Positions 42,816 to 51,626 of a DNA stretch of 64,000 nucleotides are shown here, piece after piece; within the stretch, counting starts at the first letter, position 1, and the number at the start of each line of letters is the position of its first letter. The notes beneath the pieces are model-generated. The model saw nothing but the letters and a program-made list of their open reading frames with translations. It ran no database searches and was not told the origin of the DNA. The position numbers and the translations under genes are program-made. Source of the DNA: Mycolicibacterium moriokaense (GTDB taxonomy: Bacteria > Actinomycetota > Actinomycetes > Mycobacteriales > Mycobacteriaceae); the NCBI RefSeq assembly GCF_003347205.1, contig NZ_QQBJ01000012.1, positions 62,001 through 126,000 on the forward strand, in the 5' to 3' direction.

Positions 42816-43651
42816 GCACATTCGAAGGCAAGTTCGATGGCAAGGTCGCCGTCATCACCGGTGCCGGTTCGGGCATCGGAAGGGCGCTGGCGCTGAACCT
42901 TGCGTCCAAGGGCGCGCGGTTGGCGCTGTCCGACATCGACGCCGACGGCCTGGCCGAGACGGCGCGGCAGGCGCGGGCGCTGGGCGCGCAGGTCAAGGTG
43001 GACACGCTCAACGTCGCCGAGCGCGAGACCGTGCTCGCCTACGCTGACGACGTCGTCGCCCACTACGGCGCCGTGCACCAGGTCTACAACAACGCCGGGA
43101 TCGCGCATCACGGCGAGATCGAGACCATGGACTTCAAGGACGCCGAGCGGATCATGGACGTCGACTTCTGGGGCGTCGTCAACGGCACGAAAGCGTTTCT
43201 GCCGCATGTGATCGCGTCGGGCGACGGGCACATCGTCAACATCTCCAGCCTGTTCGGATTGATCGCGGTGCCGGGCCAAAGTGCCTACAACGCGGCCAAG
43301 TTCGCGGTGCGCGGCTTCACCGAGGCGCTGCGGCAGGAGATGCTGGTGGCCGGGCATCCGGTGAAGGTGACGTGTGTGCATCCCGGCGGCATCAAGACCG
43401 CGGTCGCGCGCAACGCCACCGTCCGCGAGGGCGCCGACGCGTCGACGTTCTCGGAGTTCTTCGACAGCAAGCTTGCGCTGCACTCGCCGGAGATGGCGGC
43501 GCGGACGATCGTCGACGGCGTGGCGAAGGGCCGGGCCCGGGTGCTCATCGGTTGGGAGGCAAAGCTTCTGGATCTGGTCGCCCGTGCGGGCGGCTCGGCG
43601 TATCAGCGCGTCCTCGCCACGTTGGCGGGCCGCTTCGTGCCGCGGTCGTGA
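42812..43651 (+). CDS. Short-chain dehydrogenase/reductase (Rv3085-like)
   Basis: 279 residues, classical SDR. The cofactor motif TGAGSGIG is near 16-23, NNAG near 93, the catalytic Ser in NISSLFG and Tyr/Lys in [12 protein letters not shown] near 156-160. Position third after mymA and lipR matches Rv3085. An aldehyde or ketone reduction/alcohol oxidation role downstream of the monooxygenase and esterase is likely. The operon ends here; adhD and fadD13 of the M. tuberculosis operon are not in the window. Confidence 0.87.
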   Translation: MSTFEGKFDGKVAVITGAGSGIGRALALNLASKGARLALSDIDADGLAETARQARALGAQVKVDTLNVAERETVLAYADDVVAHYGAVHQVYNNAGIAHHGEIETMDFKDAERIMDVDFWGVVNGTKAFLPHVIASGDGHIVNISSLFGLIAVPGQSAYNAAKFAVRGFTEALRQEMLVAGHPVKVTCVHPGGIKTAVARNATVREGADASTFSEFFDSKLALHSPEMAARTIVDGVAKGRARVLIGWEAKLLDLVARAGGSAYQRVLATLAGRFVPRS

Positions 43652-43768
43652 CACCGCGCCGACCTAAGTGAGCTTATGGGGCGCAAGGGTTTTCACAGAA
43701 AAATGTTTGAACGGAGTTTTGCCCTCTGACCACCGAAAACTCGGTCCCTGCGTAGCTGGACCTGCGGT

Positions 43769-43796
43769 TTGACGATTCTGTCAACGCGGGTAGTAG
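43769..43796 (+). promoter_or_regulatory. Promoter and dyad of the WS/DGAT gene, possibly leaderless
   Basis: TTGACG (43769-43774), a 16-bp spacer and TAGTAG (43791-43796) lie so close to the ATG (43804) that the transcript would begin at or beside it. TTGAC-N6-GTCAA is an inverted repeat overlapping the -35, a possible operator. Confidence 0.4.
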
Positions 43797-43803
43797 ACGA
43801 GGC

Positions 43804-45210
43804 ATGGAACGGCTGAGTGGCCTTGACGCCAGTTTCCTCTACCTCGAATCGCCGACCGTGCCGCTTCATGTGTGCTCGGTCGTCGAACTGGACTCGTCGA
43901 CCATCCCGGGTGGCTACAGCTTCGAGCGATTCAAGGACGGGTTGGCGTCGAGAATCAGGGCTCTGCCGGAGTTCCGGGCAAAGCTCGCCGACACTCAGTT
44001 GAATCCGGACCATCCGGTGTGGGTCGAGGACCGGGAGTTCGATCTTTCTCGACACGTGTTCAACATCGGCCTGCCGTCACCCGGCGGCCGCACGGAGTTG
44101 GCCGAGGTGTGTGGGCGTATCGCGGCGGGCCAACTGGAGCGCAGCAAGCCGCTGTGGGAGATGTGGGTGATCGAGGGCGCCGCGGGTGCGGGCGCTGACC
44201 AGGGCGGTCCGCTGGTGCTGATGATCAAGGTGCACCACTGCGCGGTGGACGGCGTCTCGGCCGCCAACCTGCTCACCACGCTGTGCGACGCGCAGCCCGA
44301 CGCCGCGCCGCCCGAGCCGGTGGAGGGTCCCGGTGAGGCCAGCCGGCTCGAGATCGCGGCCGCGGGTCTGATGGGGTTGCTCACCCGTCCGCTGCAGCTC
44401 GCCAAGGTGTTGCCTGCGACGATGTCGACGGTGGTCGACACACTGGATCGCGTTCGCCGCGGCGCCGGGATGGCCGCACCGTTCGCGGCCCCGAAGACAC
44501 CGTTCAACGCCGACATCACCGCGGAACGCAGCATCGCGCTTGCGCAGCTGGACTTCGAGGACATCGAGCGGGTGAAGAATCGGTTCGACGCCAAGATCAA
44601 CGACGTGGTGATGGCGTTGTGCGCCGGTGCGCTGCGCGGGTTTCTGCGCGAGCGCGGCGAGTTGCCGGACAAGCCGCTCGTGGCGGTGGTGCCGGTGTCG
44701 GTGCACGGGAAGTGTGATCGGCCGGGGCGCAATCAGATATCCGGCATGTTCTGCAACCTGCAGACGCACATCGACGACCCGGGCGAGCGGCTGCGGGCCA
44801 TCGCCGAATCGAATTCTCGCGCGAAGGACCACAGTCGGGCCATCGGCGCGACGTTGGCGCTCGACTGGGCTCAGCTGGCCGCCAGGGCGGTGCTCGGTTT
44901 CGCGGTGGGGCTGGTGGGTCGAACGCCGCTGCGGCGCACGCCGATCCACAACCTGATCGTCTCCAACGTGGCCGGACCGGACATGAAGCTCTACGCTCTG
45001 GGCGCCGAGATCAAGGCGCTGTATCCGCTCGGCCCGATCTTCCACGGGTCGGGGCTCAACATCACGGTGATGTCGTTGAGCGGCAAGCTCAACGTGGGCA
45101 TTCTGTCGTGCCGGCATCTGGTCGACGACCTGTGGGAGTTGGCCGACGGCTTCCAGCTGGAGCTGAGCAGGCTACTCGGTGCTCGGAAGCGGGTGCGGGC
45201 GCGGCGGTGA
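43804..45210 (+). CDS. WS/DGAT wax ester synthase/diacylglycerol acyltransferase
   Basis: 468 residues, usual length for the family. It opens with MERLSGLDASFLYLE, has the catalytic HHCAVDG near 143-149 and conserved C-terminal segments NLIVSNVAGP and LNVGILSC. It transfers acyl-CoA to diacylglycerol or alcohols, making storage lipid in the membrane/lipid-droplet compartment. Related genes (Rv3087, tgs4/Rv3088) belong to the mymA region of M. tuberculosis, so its place 152 bp after the short mymA operon is consistent, but it has its own promoter. Confidence 0.9.
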   Translation: MERLSGLDASFLYLESPTVPLHVCSVVELDSSTIPGGYSFERFKDGLASRIRALPEFRAKLADTQLNPDHPVWVEDREFDLSRHVFNIGLPSPGGRTELAEVCGRIAAGQLERSKPLWEMWVIEGAAGAGADQGGPLVLMIKVHHCAVDGVSAANLLTTLCDAQPDAAPPEPVEGPGEASRLEIAAAGLMGLLTRPLQLAKVLPATMSTVVDTLDRVRRGAGMAAPFAAPKTPFNADITAERSIALAQLDFEDIERVKNRFDAKINDVVMALCAGALRGFLRERGELPDKPLVAVVPVSVHGKCDRPGRNQISGMFCNLQTHIDDPGERLRAIAESNSRAKDHSRAIGATLALDWAQLAARAVLGFAVGLVGRTPLRRTPIHNLIVSNVAGPDMKLYALGAEIKALYPLGPIFHGSGLNITVMSLSGKLNVGILSCRHLVDDLWELADGFQLELSRLLGARKRVRARR

Positions 45211-45225
45211 GCTCTCGGTGTGGCG

Positions 45226-45723
45226 TCAGTGGCGCGCGAGCTCGCCGCGCGGGGTGAGCACGTCGCCGGTGACGGTGCCGTCGCTCAGGTAGAACGGCAC
45301 GAAGAGGCGATGGGTGAACTTCCACCGGCCGTCGATGCGGGTGAGGTCGTCGTAGTAGATGGCGTAGGTGTCGACGTTGATCGGTGTGCCGGCTTCGCCG
45401 AGTTGGCTGTCCATCGCGACCCGTCCGCGGTTCATCTCGTGGATGGTCGTTGTCGCGGTGGCGTGGTCAGCGTCGGTGAGCGTGACGACCGGGGACTGGG
45501 GCGTCTGGATGAGCAGGTCGTAGGCGGTCGTCGCCCGCAGGGTGTCCAGAAACGCGTCACGGCTGTCGAATGCCAAGCCGAGGCGGGGACTCTCCCACAG
45601 CGCGTCCGGGGCGAACACCGATTCGCACTGCGTCCAGTCGGCGCGGGTCACCGCGTCTGAGTAGCGGTAGATCAGGTCCTGGATTGCCAGCCGGTCCAGC
45701 CACTGGCGCACTTCGCTTTCCAT
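45226..45723 (-). CDS. SnoaL/NTF2-like protein
   Basis: 165 residues, one cone-shaped NTF2-like domain: LDRLAIQDLIYRYSDAVTRAD, then FAPDALWESP and DGRWKFTHR. This is the SnoaL_4-type layout shared by ring-hydroxylating beta subunit-like and small isomerase/dehydratase proteins. The active-site Asp/His positions of the scytalone-dehydratase type are only partly conserved. Probably a small-molecule-binding protein. It is followed on the same strand by an alpha/beta hydrolase upstream of it. Confidence 0.78.
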   Translation of the reverse strand: MESEVRQWLDRLAIQDLIYRYSDAVTRADWTQCESVFAPDALWESPRLGLAFDSRDAFLDTLRATTAYDLLIQTPQSPVVTLTDADHATATTTIHEMNRGRVAMDSQLGEAGTPINVDTYAIYYDDLTRIDGRWKFTHRLFVPFYLSDGTVTGDVLTPRGELARH

Positions 45724-45749
45724 GGGCGAACACTAGCCGCGATCGCGGG

Positions 45750-46685
45750 CTACAGGTGGGAACGCAGGAACGCCAAAACGTCGTCGGCTGCTGCGAATCC
45801 GCCGAGATGGCTTTCGTCGGGCATCAGGATCAGTTCGACGTTGCCGAGGTATCCGATCGCCTGCTTGGCGTCGTCGAACGGGATGATCGCGTCCGCGTCG
45901 CCGTGCCACCAGCGCACCGCGGCGTTGATGTCGGTCAGACGAAAGCCCCAGTCGCGGCCGAAGAGTCGGCCATCGTCGACCATTGCCTGGAAGCCGCCGC
46001 GCGCCGCCAGGACGATGTCGTCGATGAACATCGCCTCGATGTCCGGATCGGCGAACACCTTCTTGTCGCCGTCGGGCATGATGGCCGACATGCCGCGGTA
46101 GGCCAGGTGACCGAGCGGGATGATCGGCAAGATCATCGCGGCAACCGCGGCGGCGAAGGGCCTGCGCATCGTCGAGAAGACGCCGGTGATGCGGGACAGC
46201 AGGTGGATGCCGCCCGAGCTGGTCGCTTCGGGGCCGACCGACGGGGTGACCCCGCCGAGGACGGCGACGGCCGCCACCCGATCGGCCAGCGGCGGCACCG
46301 CGGCGCAGGACAATGCATAGGGTCCGCCGCCCGACAGCCCGGCGACGCCGATACGGTCCGCGCCGAGCGCGTCCGCAACGTGTGCCATGTCGCGGGCGAA
46401 GTCGGCGACCGAGGCGTATTCGTGGGAGTCGGACAGTCCCGAGCCGGGTCGTTCGATCAGCACGACGCGCAGGCCGAGCTTTTCGGCGGCGCGGCGACCG
46501 ATGAGCGGGAACTGCCGCCTCCCGCCGGGTGTGCCGTGAAACCACAGCACGACCGAACCGTTGGGGTCACCGAACTCGGCGTATCCCAAGCGCCTGCCGT
46601 CGGGGAGGTAGAAGCGCCCTTCGGCGCGGGGCTTCTCGCAGCGGGGCACGGCGGGCGGGTGGCGCCAGGGATTGCTGGGGCTCAT
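45750..46685 (-). CDS. Alpha/beta hydrolase
   Basis: 311 residues from the ATG at 46685 (a GTG at 46694 is possible). The fold has HGTPGGRRQ (oxyanion region), the nucleophile elbow GLSGGG near 116-121, Asp in HGDADAIIP and His in DESHLGG. No signal peptide. A cap with small hydrophobic helices (about 190-230) follows the elbow. Substrate unknown. It ends 26 bp before the start of the NTF2-like gene downstream, so both may be one transcript. Confidence 0.82.
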   Translation of the reverse strand: MSPSNPWRHPPAVPRCEKPRAEGRFYLPDGRRLGYAEFGDPNGSVVLWFHGTPGGRRQFPLIGRRAAEKLGLRVVLIERPGSGLSDSHEYASVADFARDMAHVADALGADRIGVAGLSGGGPYALSCAAVPPLADRVAAVAVLGGVTPSVGPEATSSGGIHLLSRITGVFSTMRRPFAAAVAAMILPIIPLGHLAYRGMSAIMPDGDKKVFADPDIEAMFIDDIVLAARGGFQAMVDDGRLFGRDWGFRLTDINAAVRWWHGDADAIIPFDDAKQAIGYLGNVELILMPDESHLGGFAAADDVLAFLRSHL

Positions 46686-46868
46686 GGTGCGCACGACTCC
46701 TTTGTCGTTGTGCGGTGGGCAGCGTCAGGCTAGCTGGCACCCACCCGACGGTCGCCGCGCTCGGCAACACCGCGAAGGCGTGGCCGGGCGTTCGGAACCC
46801 AATCGTTATCTGCCCCGCGTTTACGGCGGCATCCCCGCGACTAACCAAAAGCATTACTAGGAGGCGTG

Positions 46869-47411
46869 ATGTTGAGGGCGCAGGATTTCGTGAACAGCGC
46901 CGAGGCCACCGGCACGTGGAGCCTGGTGCCTGACGGTTCGACGGTGACGTTCGAGAACAAGACGATGTGGGGGCTGGCGACCGTCAAGGGCAGATTCACC
47001 CGGTTCACCGGCCACGCCGAAGTCACCGACGCCGGCGACGTCTCCGGTGAGGTCGATATCGACGCCGATTCACTGGACACGGGTGTGCGGATGCGGGACC
47101 GGCACCTGCGCTCAGACGACTTTCTCAAGGTGACCCGGTATCCACGCATCAGCGTGGTGGTGACCAGCGCCGAGGCCGGCAACACCGACTCCGTCGGCTT
47201 GGAGGCCTACCTCACCGTGACGGGCACGACGAGGCCGCTGCCTTTGGAGGCCACGGTCCGTCGCCGTGACGACGACTCGGTGATGGTCAGCACCGGCCAG
47301 ACGGTCGATCACACGACGCTGGGGCTGCTCTGGAACAAGTTCCGGGCGATCAGCAAGAACACCGCGGTGCACGCCGACCTGCTGTTCGAGCGCGTGCAAG
47401 CGCCGAACTAG
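46869..47411 (+). CDS. YceI family protein
   Basis: 180 residues from an ATG after GGAGG. A YceI-type lipocalin-like barrel: GTWSLVPDGSTVTFENK, then VKGRFTRFTG, a central SLDTGVRMRDRHLRSDDF and LTVTGTTRPL. YceI proteins bind isoprenoid or other long lipids. No signal peptide, so cytoplasmic. A second, distant YceI protein is at 62576. Its stop abuts the convergent ABC ATPase stop. The 183 bp upstream contain no clear operator. Confidence 0.85.
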   Translation: MLRAQDFVNSAEATGTWSLVPDGSTVTFENKTMWGLATVKGRFTRFTGHAEVTDAGDVSGEVDIDADSLDTGVRMRDRHLRSDDFLKVTRYPRISVVVTSAEAGNTDSVGLEAYLTVTGTTRPLPLEATVRRRDDDSVMVSTGQTVDHTTLGLLWNKFRAISKNTAVHADLLFERVQAPN

Positions 47412-48521
47412 TCAGAGCGCGACGCGCTCGCGATCCCGTCGGGCCAGCCCGGTCTGCGCGTCGAAGAAGTACGTCCGCTCCGGCGGCATCTCCAGACCGA
47501 TCCGGGCGCCGTTGTCGAACTCCGTGCCCGCGGGCGCCTGCACGATCACCCGCGCCTGCGCCGACTCCGACACCACCCCGTCGTCCTGCACGTCGACCAG
47601 CGCGTTCACCAGCACGTGGCTGCCCAGCGGTTCGGTGAAGTCCACCCGCGCGGGCACCATGCCGTGGGCGTAGCTGCCGTGCACCCGCAGGTGCTCGGGG
47701 CGCGCGCCGACGGTCACCGGGCCGTCTGGCGACGGCACCGCCGACACCACCGTGCCCCCGACGTGCAACACCCCGGACCGCACGACGGCGGGGATCAGGT
47801 TCATCGGCGGGCTGCCCATGAACGCCGCGACGAAGGTGTTGGCCGGGCGGTTGTAGACGTCGTCGACGGTGCCGATCTGCTGCACCTCGCCGCCTGCCAT
47901 CACGCACAGCCGGTCGCCGAGCGTCATCGCCTCGACCTGGTCGTGGGTGACGTAGATCGACGTGACCGGCAGTTCGCGGTGCAGCCGCTTCAGATCGCCG
48001 CGGACCTGGTTGCGCAGTTTCGCGTCGAGGTTCGACAGCGGCTCGTCGAGCAGGAACGCCTGCGGCTCGCGCACCAGCGCCCGGCCCATCGCCACCCGCT
48101 GCCGCTGGCCGCCCGAGAGCTGGCCGGGCTTGCGGTCGAGCAACTGATCGATCTCCAACAACGACGCCGTCTCGCGCACCCGCCGATCCACTTCCGCGCG
48201 TGGCGTTTTGCGCTGCCGCAGCCCGTAGGCCAGGTTGCGGTACACCGACATGTGCGGGTACAGCGCGTAGTTCTGGAACACCATCGCGATGTCGCGCTGC
48301 CCGGGCGAGAGCGCATTGACCACGGCGCCGCCGATCCGGATCTCGCCCGACGTCGGCTTGTCCAGCCCGGCCAGCAGTCGCAGCGCGGTGCTCTTGCCGC
48401 ATCCCGACGGGCCGACCAGGATCAGGAACTCGCCGTCGGCGACCGTCAGGTCGAAATTCTTCAGGGCGACGACGCCGCCCGGGTAACGCCTTGTGACGTC
48501 ACGGAACTCGACTTCCGCCAT
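47412..48521 (-). CDS. Sugar ABC importer ATPase (MalK/UgpC-like)
   Basis: 369 residues. Walker A GPSGCGKST (near 37-45), signature LSGGQRQRV, Walker B FLLDEPLSNLD, the switch His in VTHDQ and a C-terminal OB-type regulatory domain (TOBE) from about 235. It energises the CUT1 importer whose permeases and binding protein are encoded just upstream; it is the last gene of the sugar operon, 2 bp after permease 2. Confidence 0.92.
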   Translation of the reverse strand: MAEVEFRDVTRRYPGGVVALKNFDLTVADGEFLILVGPSGCGKSTALRLLAGLDKPTSGEIRIGGAVVNALSPGQRDIAMVFQNYALYPHMSVYRNLAYGLRQRKTPRAEVDRRVRETASLLEIDQLLDRKPGQLSGGQRQRVAMGRALVREPQAFLLDEPLSNLDAKLRNQVRGDLKRLHRELPVTSIYVTHDQVEAMTLGDRLCVMAGGEVQQIGTVDDVYNRPANTFVAAFMGSPPMNLIPAVVRSGVLHVGGTVVSAVPSPDGPVTVGARPEHLRVHGSYAHGMVPARVDFTEPLGSHVLVNALVDVQDDGVVSESAQARVIVQAPAGTEFDNGARIGLEMPPERTYFFDAQTGLARRDRERVAL

Positions 48522-48523
48522 GT

Positions 48524-49429
48524 CTAACCCTTCAATCCGGTGCTGGCGACCGATTGCACGAAGAACTTCTGCGCCCCGATGAACACCAGCAGCATCGGCA
48601 ACAGGCTCATCACGTTGGCCGCCATCAGCATCGGCCACTGCACGTGGTGTGCACCCTGGAAGTAGCTGAGTCCCAACGGAATCGTCATCTGATCCTGCGA
48701 CGTGATGACGATCAGCGGCCACAGGAAGTCGTTCCACGACGTCAGCACGGTCAGCGCGGCCAGCGTCGACAGCGCGGGCAGCGACAGCGGCAGCACGATC
48801 TTGAACAGCACGCCGATCCGCGAGGTCCCGTCGACGCGCGCGGCCTCCTCGAGTTCGACGGGCACCGTCGAGAAGAACTGGCGCAGGAAGAAGATGCCGA
48901 ACGCCGTCGCCAGGTTCGGCAGCATCAGCGCGCCGATGTGGTCGATGCCCAGCCCTTCCCAGACGTTGTCGCCGAACCACTTGACGATCAGGAACACCGG
49001 GATCATCGTGACCTGGAACGGCACCATCAGCGTCGCCATCAGCGTGACGAAAAGCGCTCCGCGGCCGAGGAATCGGATGCGCGCGAACGCATACCCCGCG
49101 AGGCTGCACACCACCAGGTTGCTGACCAGCACCACCAGCGTCACCACCACGCTGTTGACGAAGAAGTGCCCGAACGGCGCGGCCGCCCACGCGTCGGCGT
49201 AGTTCGCGAACCGCGGCGATGCGGGAAGCAGCTTCGGTGGGAAGTGGTTCGCCTCGGCCTCGGTTTCCAGCGAGGTGACGAGCATCCACAGCAGCGGGAC
49301 GAGCAGGATGAACGTCACCGGGATCAGGACCAGGTGCCACGGGCTGAACGGCAGTCCCCGCCGCCGATCGGGCGTCGGCGTCTCCGGCGCATCGGTACGC
49401 GGCGGCGCGGGCACATGCGTCGTCGTCAT
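48524..49429 (-). CDS. Sugar ABC importer permease (MalG-like)
   Basis: 301 residues with six membrane helices and the EAA loop EEAARVDGTSRIGVLFKIVLP that docks on the ATPase. A Pro-rich cytoplasmic leader of about 30 residues is present. The ATG overlaps the stop of permease 1 (ATGA). CUT1 family. Confidence 0.92.
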   Translation of the reverse strand: MTTTHVPAPPRTDAPETPTPDRRRGLPFSPWHLVLIPVTFILLVPLLWMLVTSLETEAEANHFPPKLLPASPRFANYADAWAAAPFGHFFVNSVVVTLVVLVSNLVVCSLAGYAFARIRFLGRGALFVTLMATLMVPFQVTMIPVFLIVKWFGDNVWEGLGIDHIGALMLPNLATAFGIFFLRQFFSTVPVELEEAARVDGTSRIGVLFKIVLPLSLPALSTLAALTVLTSWNDFLWPLIVITSQDQMTIPLGLSYFQGAHHVQWPMLMAANVMSLLPMLLVFIGAQKFFVQSVASTGLKG

Positions 49430-50316
49430 GGCTGCACCTGCCTGCGGGCCAACCGGAACTGCACGGCGGTGATGACCAGGATGACGACGAACAGCGCGTA
49501 GGCCATCGCCGCGGCGTACCCGGCGTCGAACTGTACGAACGCCTGGTCCCACAGGTAGTAGACGATCACGGTGGTGGCCCGCAGTGGCCCGCCGCGCGTG
49601 GTCACGTACACCTCGTCGAACAACTGCAGCGCGTTGATGGTCAGCCACACGAGCAGGAAAAGGTTCGCCGGCGCCAGCAGCGGCACCGTGATGGTGCGGA
49701 ACCGGGTGAACGCGCTGGCCCCGTCGATCGCGGCCGCTTCGTGCAGCTCAGCCGGAACCCCCTGCAGCGCAGCCAGATATACGATCACCGAGAAGCCGGT
49801 CCAGCCCCAGATCGTCATCGCCACGATGACGTACAGCGCCTGTGACGGCGACGCCAGGAACGGCTGCGACGAGATACCGACGGCGTTCAGCGCCGCGTTG
49901 ACCAGCCCGTAGTCGCGGTCGGTCAGCCACAGGAAGATGATGCCCTGCGAGATCGTCGACACCGCCATGGTGATGTAGGCCGCCGTGCGATACACCGAGA
50001 TGAACCGCACCGAGCGGTTCAGCGCGGCGGCGATCAACAGCCCGACGATCATCGTGCCCGGCACGAACAACGCCGTGTAGACGATGGTGTGCCTGATCGC
50101 CTCCACGAAGACGGGATCGTCGGCCAGCCGCTTGTAGTTGTCGAACCCGACCCACGGCGTCTCCGGGGTGAGCAGGTCGGAGTGCTGGAACGACAACTGC
50201 AGCGACATCAGCACCGGCAGCAGGCCGAAGATCCCGATCAGGATGGCCGCCGGGCTCACCAGCGACCATCCCGAAACGGTGTCCGTGCGGCTCAGCCGCC
50301 GAAGCAGGGCAGGCAT
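49426..50316 (-). CDS. Sugar ABC importer permease (MalF-like)
   Basis: 296 residues with six membrane helices and the EAA loop HEAAAIDGASAFTRFRTITVP. The N-terminus is short, without the large MalF periplasmic loop, as in most actinobacterial CUT1 systems. It starts 4 bp after the binding protein stop. Confidence 0.92.
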   Translation of the reverse strand: MPALLRRLSRTDTVSGWSLVSPAAILIGIFGLLPVLMSLQLSFQHSDLLTPETPWVGFDNYKRLADDPVFVEAIRHTIVYTALFVPGTMIVGLLIAAALNRSVRFISVYRTAAYITMAVSTISQGIIFLWLTDRDYGLVNAALNAVGISSQPFLASPSQALYVIVAMTIWGWTGFSVIVYLAALQGVPAELHEAAAIDGASAFTRFRTITVPLLAPANLFLLVWLTINALQLFDEVYVTTRGGPLRATTVIVYYLWDQAFVQFDAGYAAAMAYALFVVILVITAVQFRLARRQVQP

Positions 50317-50320
50317 CGAC

Positions 50321-51610
50321 CTACTTCTCGGCCAGTTTCGCGTCGGCGGTCTGGGCCGCGCCGTCCAACGCGGCCTTGGGCTGTTCCTTGCCGAGCATGA
50401 CCGACATGATGGCCTGCCCGATCGCCTCCGAGATCGCCGGGTACTGCTCGACCTGCGGCCGCACCGTGTGCACGTTCTTCAGGTTCTCGACGAACGCCGC
50501 GGTGCCGGGCACGTTCTTGTTGAGTTCGTCGAGGACGGTCTTGTCGTCGCCGACGGAGGCGCGGATCGGCAGATCGCCGGTGCCCAGCGAGAACGTCTTG
50601 ACCTGTTCGGGCGCCGTCAGCCACTTCACGAAGTCGATCGCGGCCTGCTTGCGCTTGTCGCCGTTGTCGAACACCACCCAGTTGTCGGGTCCGGCGATGG
50701 TCTGATGGCCGCCTGCCGAGCCGGGATAGGTGGGCATCACCTGGACGTCGTAGTCGATGTCGGAGAGCTGGCTGAGGTCCCACGGGCCGGTGACCAGCAT
50801 GCCGATCTTGCCGCTGTTCATCAGCTTCGGGCCGTTCTCGTTGGTGGTGTCCAGGTACAGGGACTTGTCGTCGACGGCCATCTGCTGCAGCGTGGTCAAC
50901 GCCTTCACGCCGGCCTCGGAGTTGAACTCGGCCTTCGTGTTGTCGGAGTTGAGGATGTTGCCGCCGGCCTCCCACAGCATCGGAAGCCAGTGCCACACAG
51001 TGTCTTCGCTGCCGTCGGCGGGGATCAGCCAGCCGTACTGGCCCTTGGCGGGGTCGGTCAGCTTCTTCGCCGCGGCGCGGAAGTCGTCCCACGTCCAGTC
51101 CGGCGTCGGCGGCGCGATCCCGGCGTCGGCGAACAGCTTCTTGTTGTAGACGATCGCCAGGTTGTCCACCAGCGCGGGCACGCCGACCACCTTGTCGCCG
51201 ACGGTCGCGGCCTTGCGCTCCGCCTCGTAGAAGTCGTCCCACTTCCAGTCGGCTTGGGAAATCTCGTCTTTCATGTCGACCAGCTGCGGGATCTTGGCGA
51301 TGTTCGGCGACCACGACCCGAACATGTAGGCGACATCCGGTGCGCTGTTGCCACGCACGGCGGTCAGCACCTTCTGCAGCACAAGGTCGTTGGAGGAGTA
51401 CAGCTCGGACACCTTGACGTCCGGATGCTCCTTGTTGTACTGGTCGATCAGGCCCTTGAACACCTCGCCCTCGGTGTCCTGGTAGCCGTGCCACACCGTG
51501 ATCTCGGTGGGCCCGGATGATGAGCCGCCGCCACCACCGCCACCGCCGCACGCGGCGAGGACCATGGCGAGGACGGCGATCAGTGCGATGCACAACCTGC
51601 GTCGAATCAC
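50321..51610 (-). CDS. Sugar ABC importer solute-binding lipoprotein
   Basis: About 429 residues from the second GTG (51610), 8 bases after AAGGAG; a GTG at 51619 is possible. Lipobox LAAC is followed by a Gly8 run and the CUT1 cluster opening TEITVWHGYQDTEG. Trp-rich segments (DWKWDDFYEAE, WTWDDFRAA, TVWHWLP) suggest a carbohydrate site. The ligand cannot be read from sequence; the neighbours suggest an alpha-galactoside or galactosamine-containing sugar. Confidence 0.9.
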   Translation of the reverse strand: MIRRRLCIALIAVLAMVLAACGGGGGGGGSSSGPTEITVWHGYQDTEGEVFKGLIDQYNKEHPDVKVSELYSSNDLVLQKVLTAVRGNSAPDVAYMFGSWSPNIAKIPQLVDMKDEISQADWKWDDFYEAERKAATVGDKVVGVPALVDNLAIVYNKKLFADAGIAPPTPDWTWDDFRAAAKKLTDPAKGQYGWLIPADGSEDTVWHWLPMLWEAGGNILNSDNTKAEFNSEAGVKALTTLQQMAVDDKSLYLDTTNENGPKLMNSGKIGMLVTGPWDLSQLSDIDYDVQVMPTYPGSAGGHQTIAGPDNWVVFDNGDKRKQAAIDFVKWLTAPEQVKTFSLGTGDLPIRASVGDDKTVLDELNKNVPGTAAFVENLKNVHTVRPQVEQYPAISEAIGQAIMSVMLGKEQPKAALDGAAQTADAKLAEK

Positions 51611-51626
51611 GGTGGACACTCCTTAG

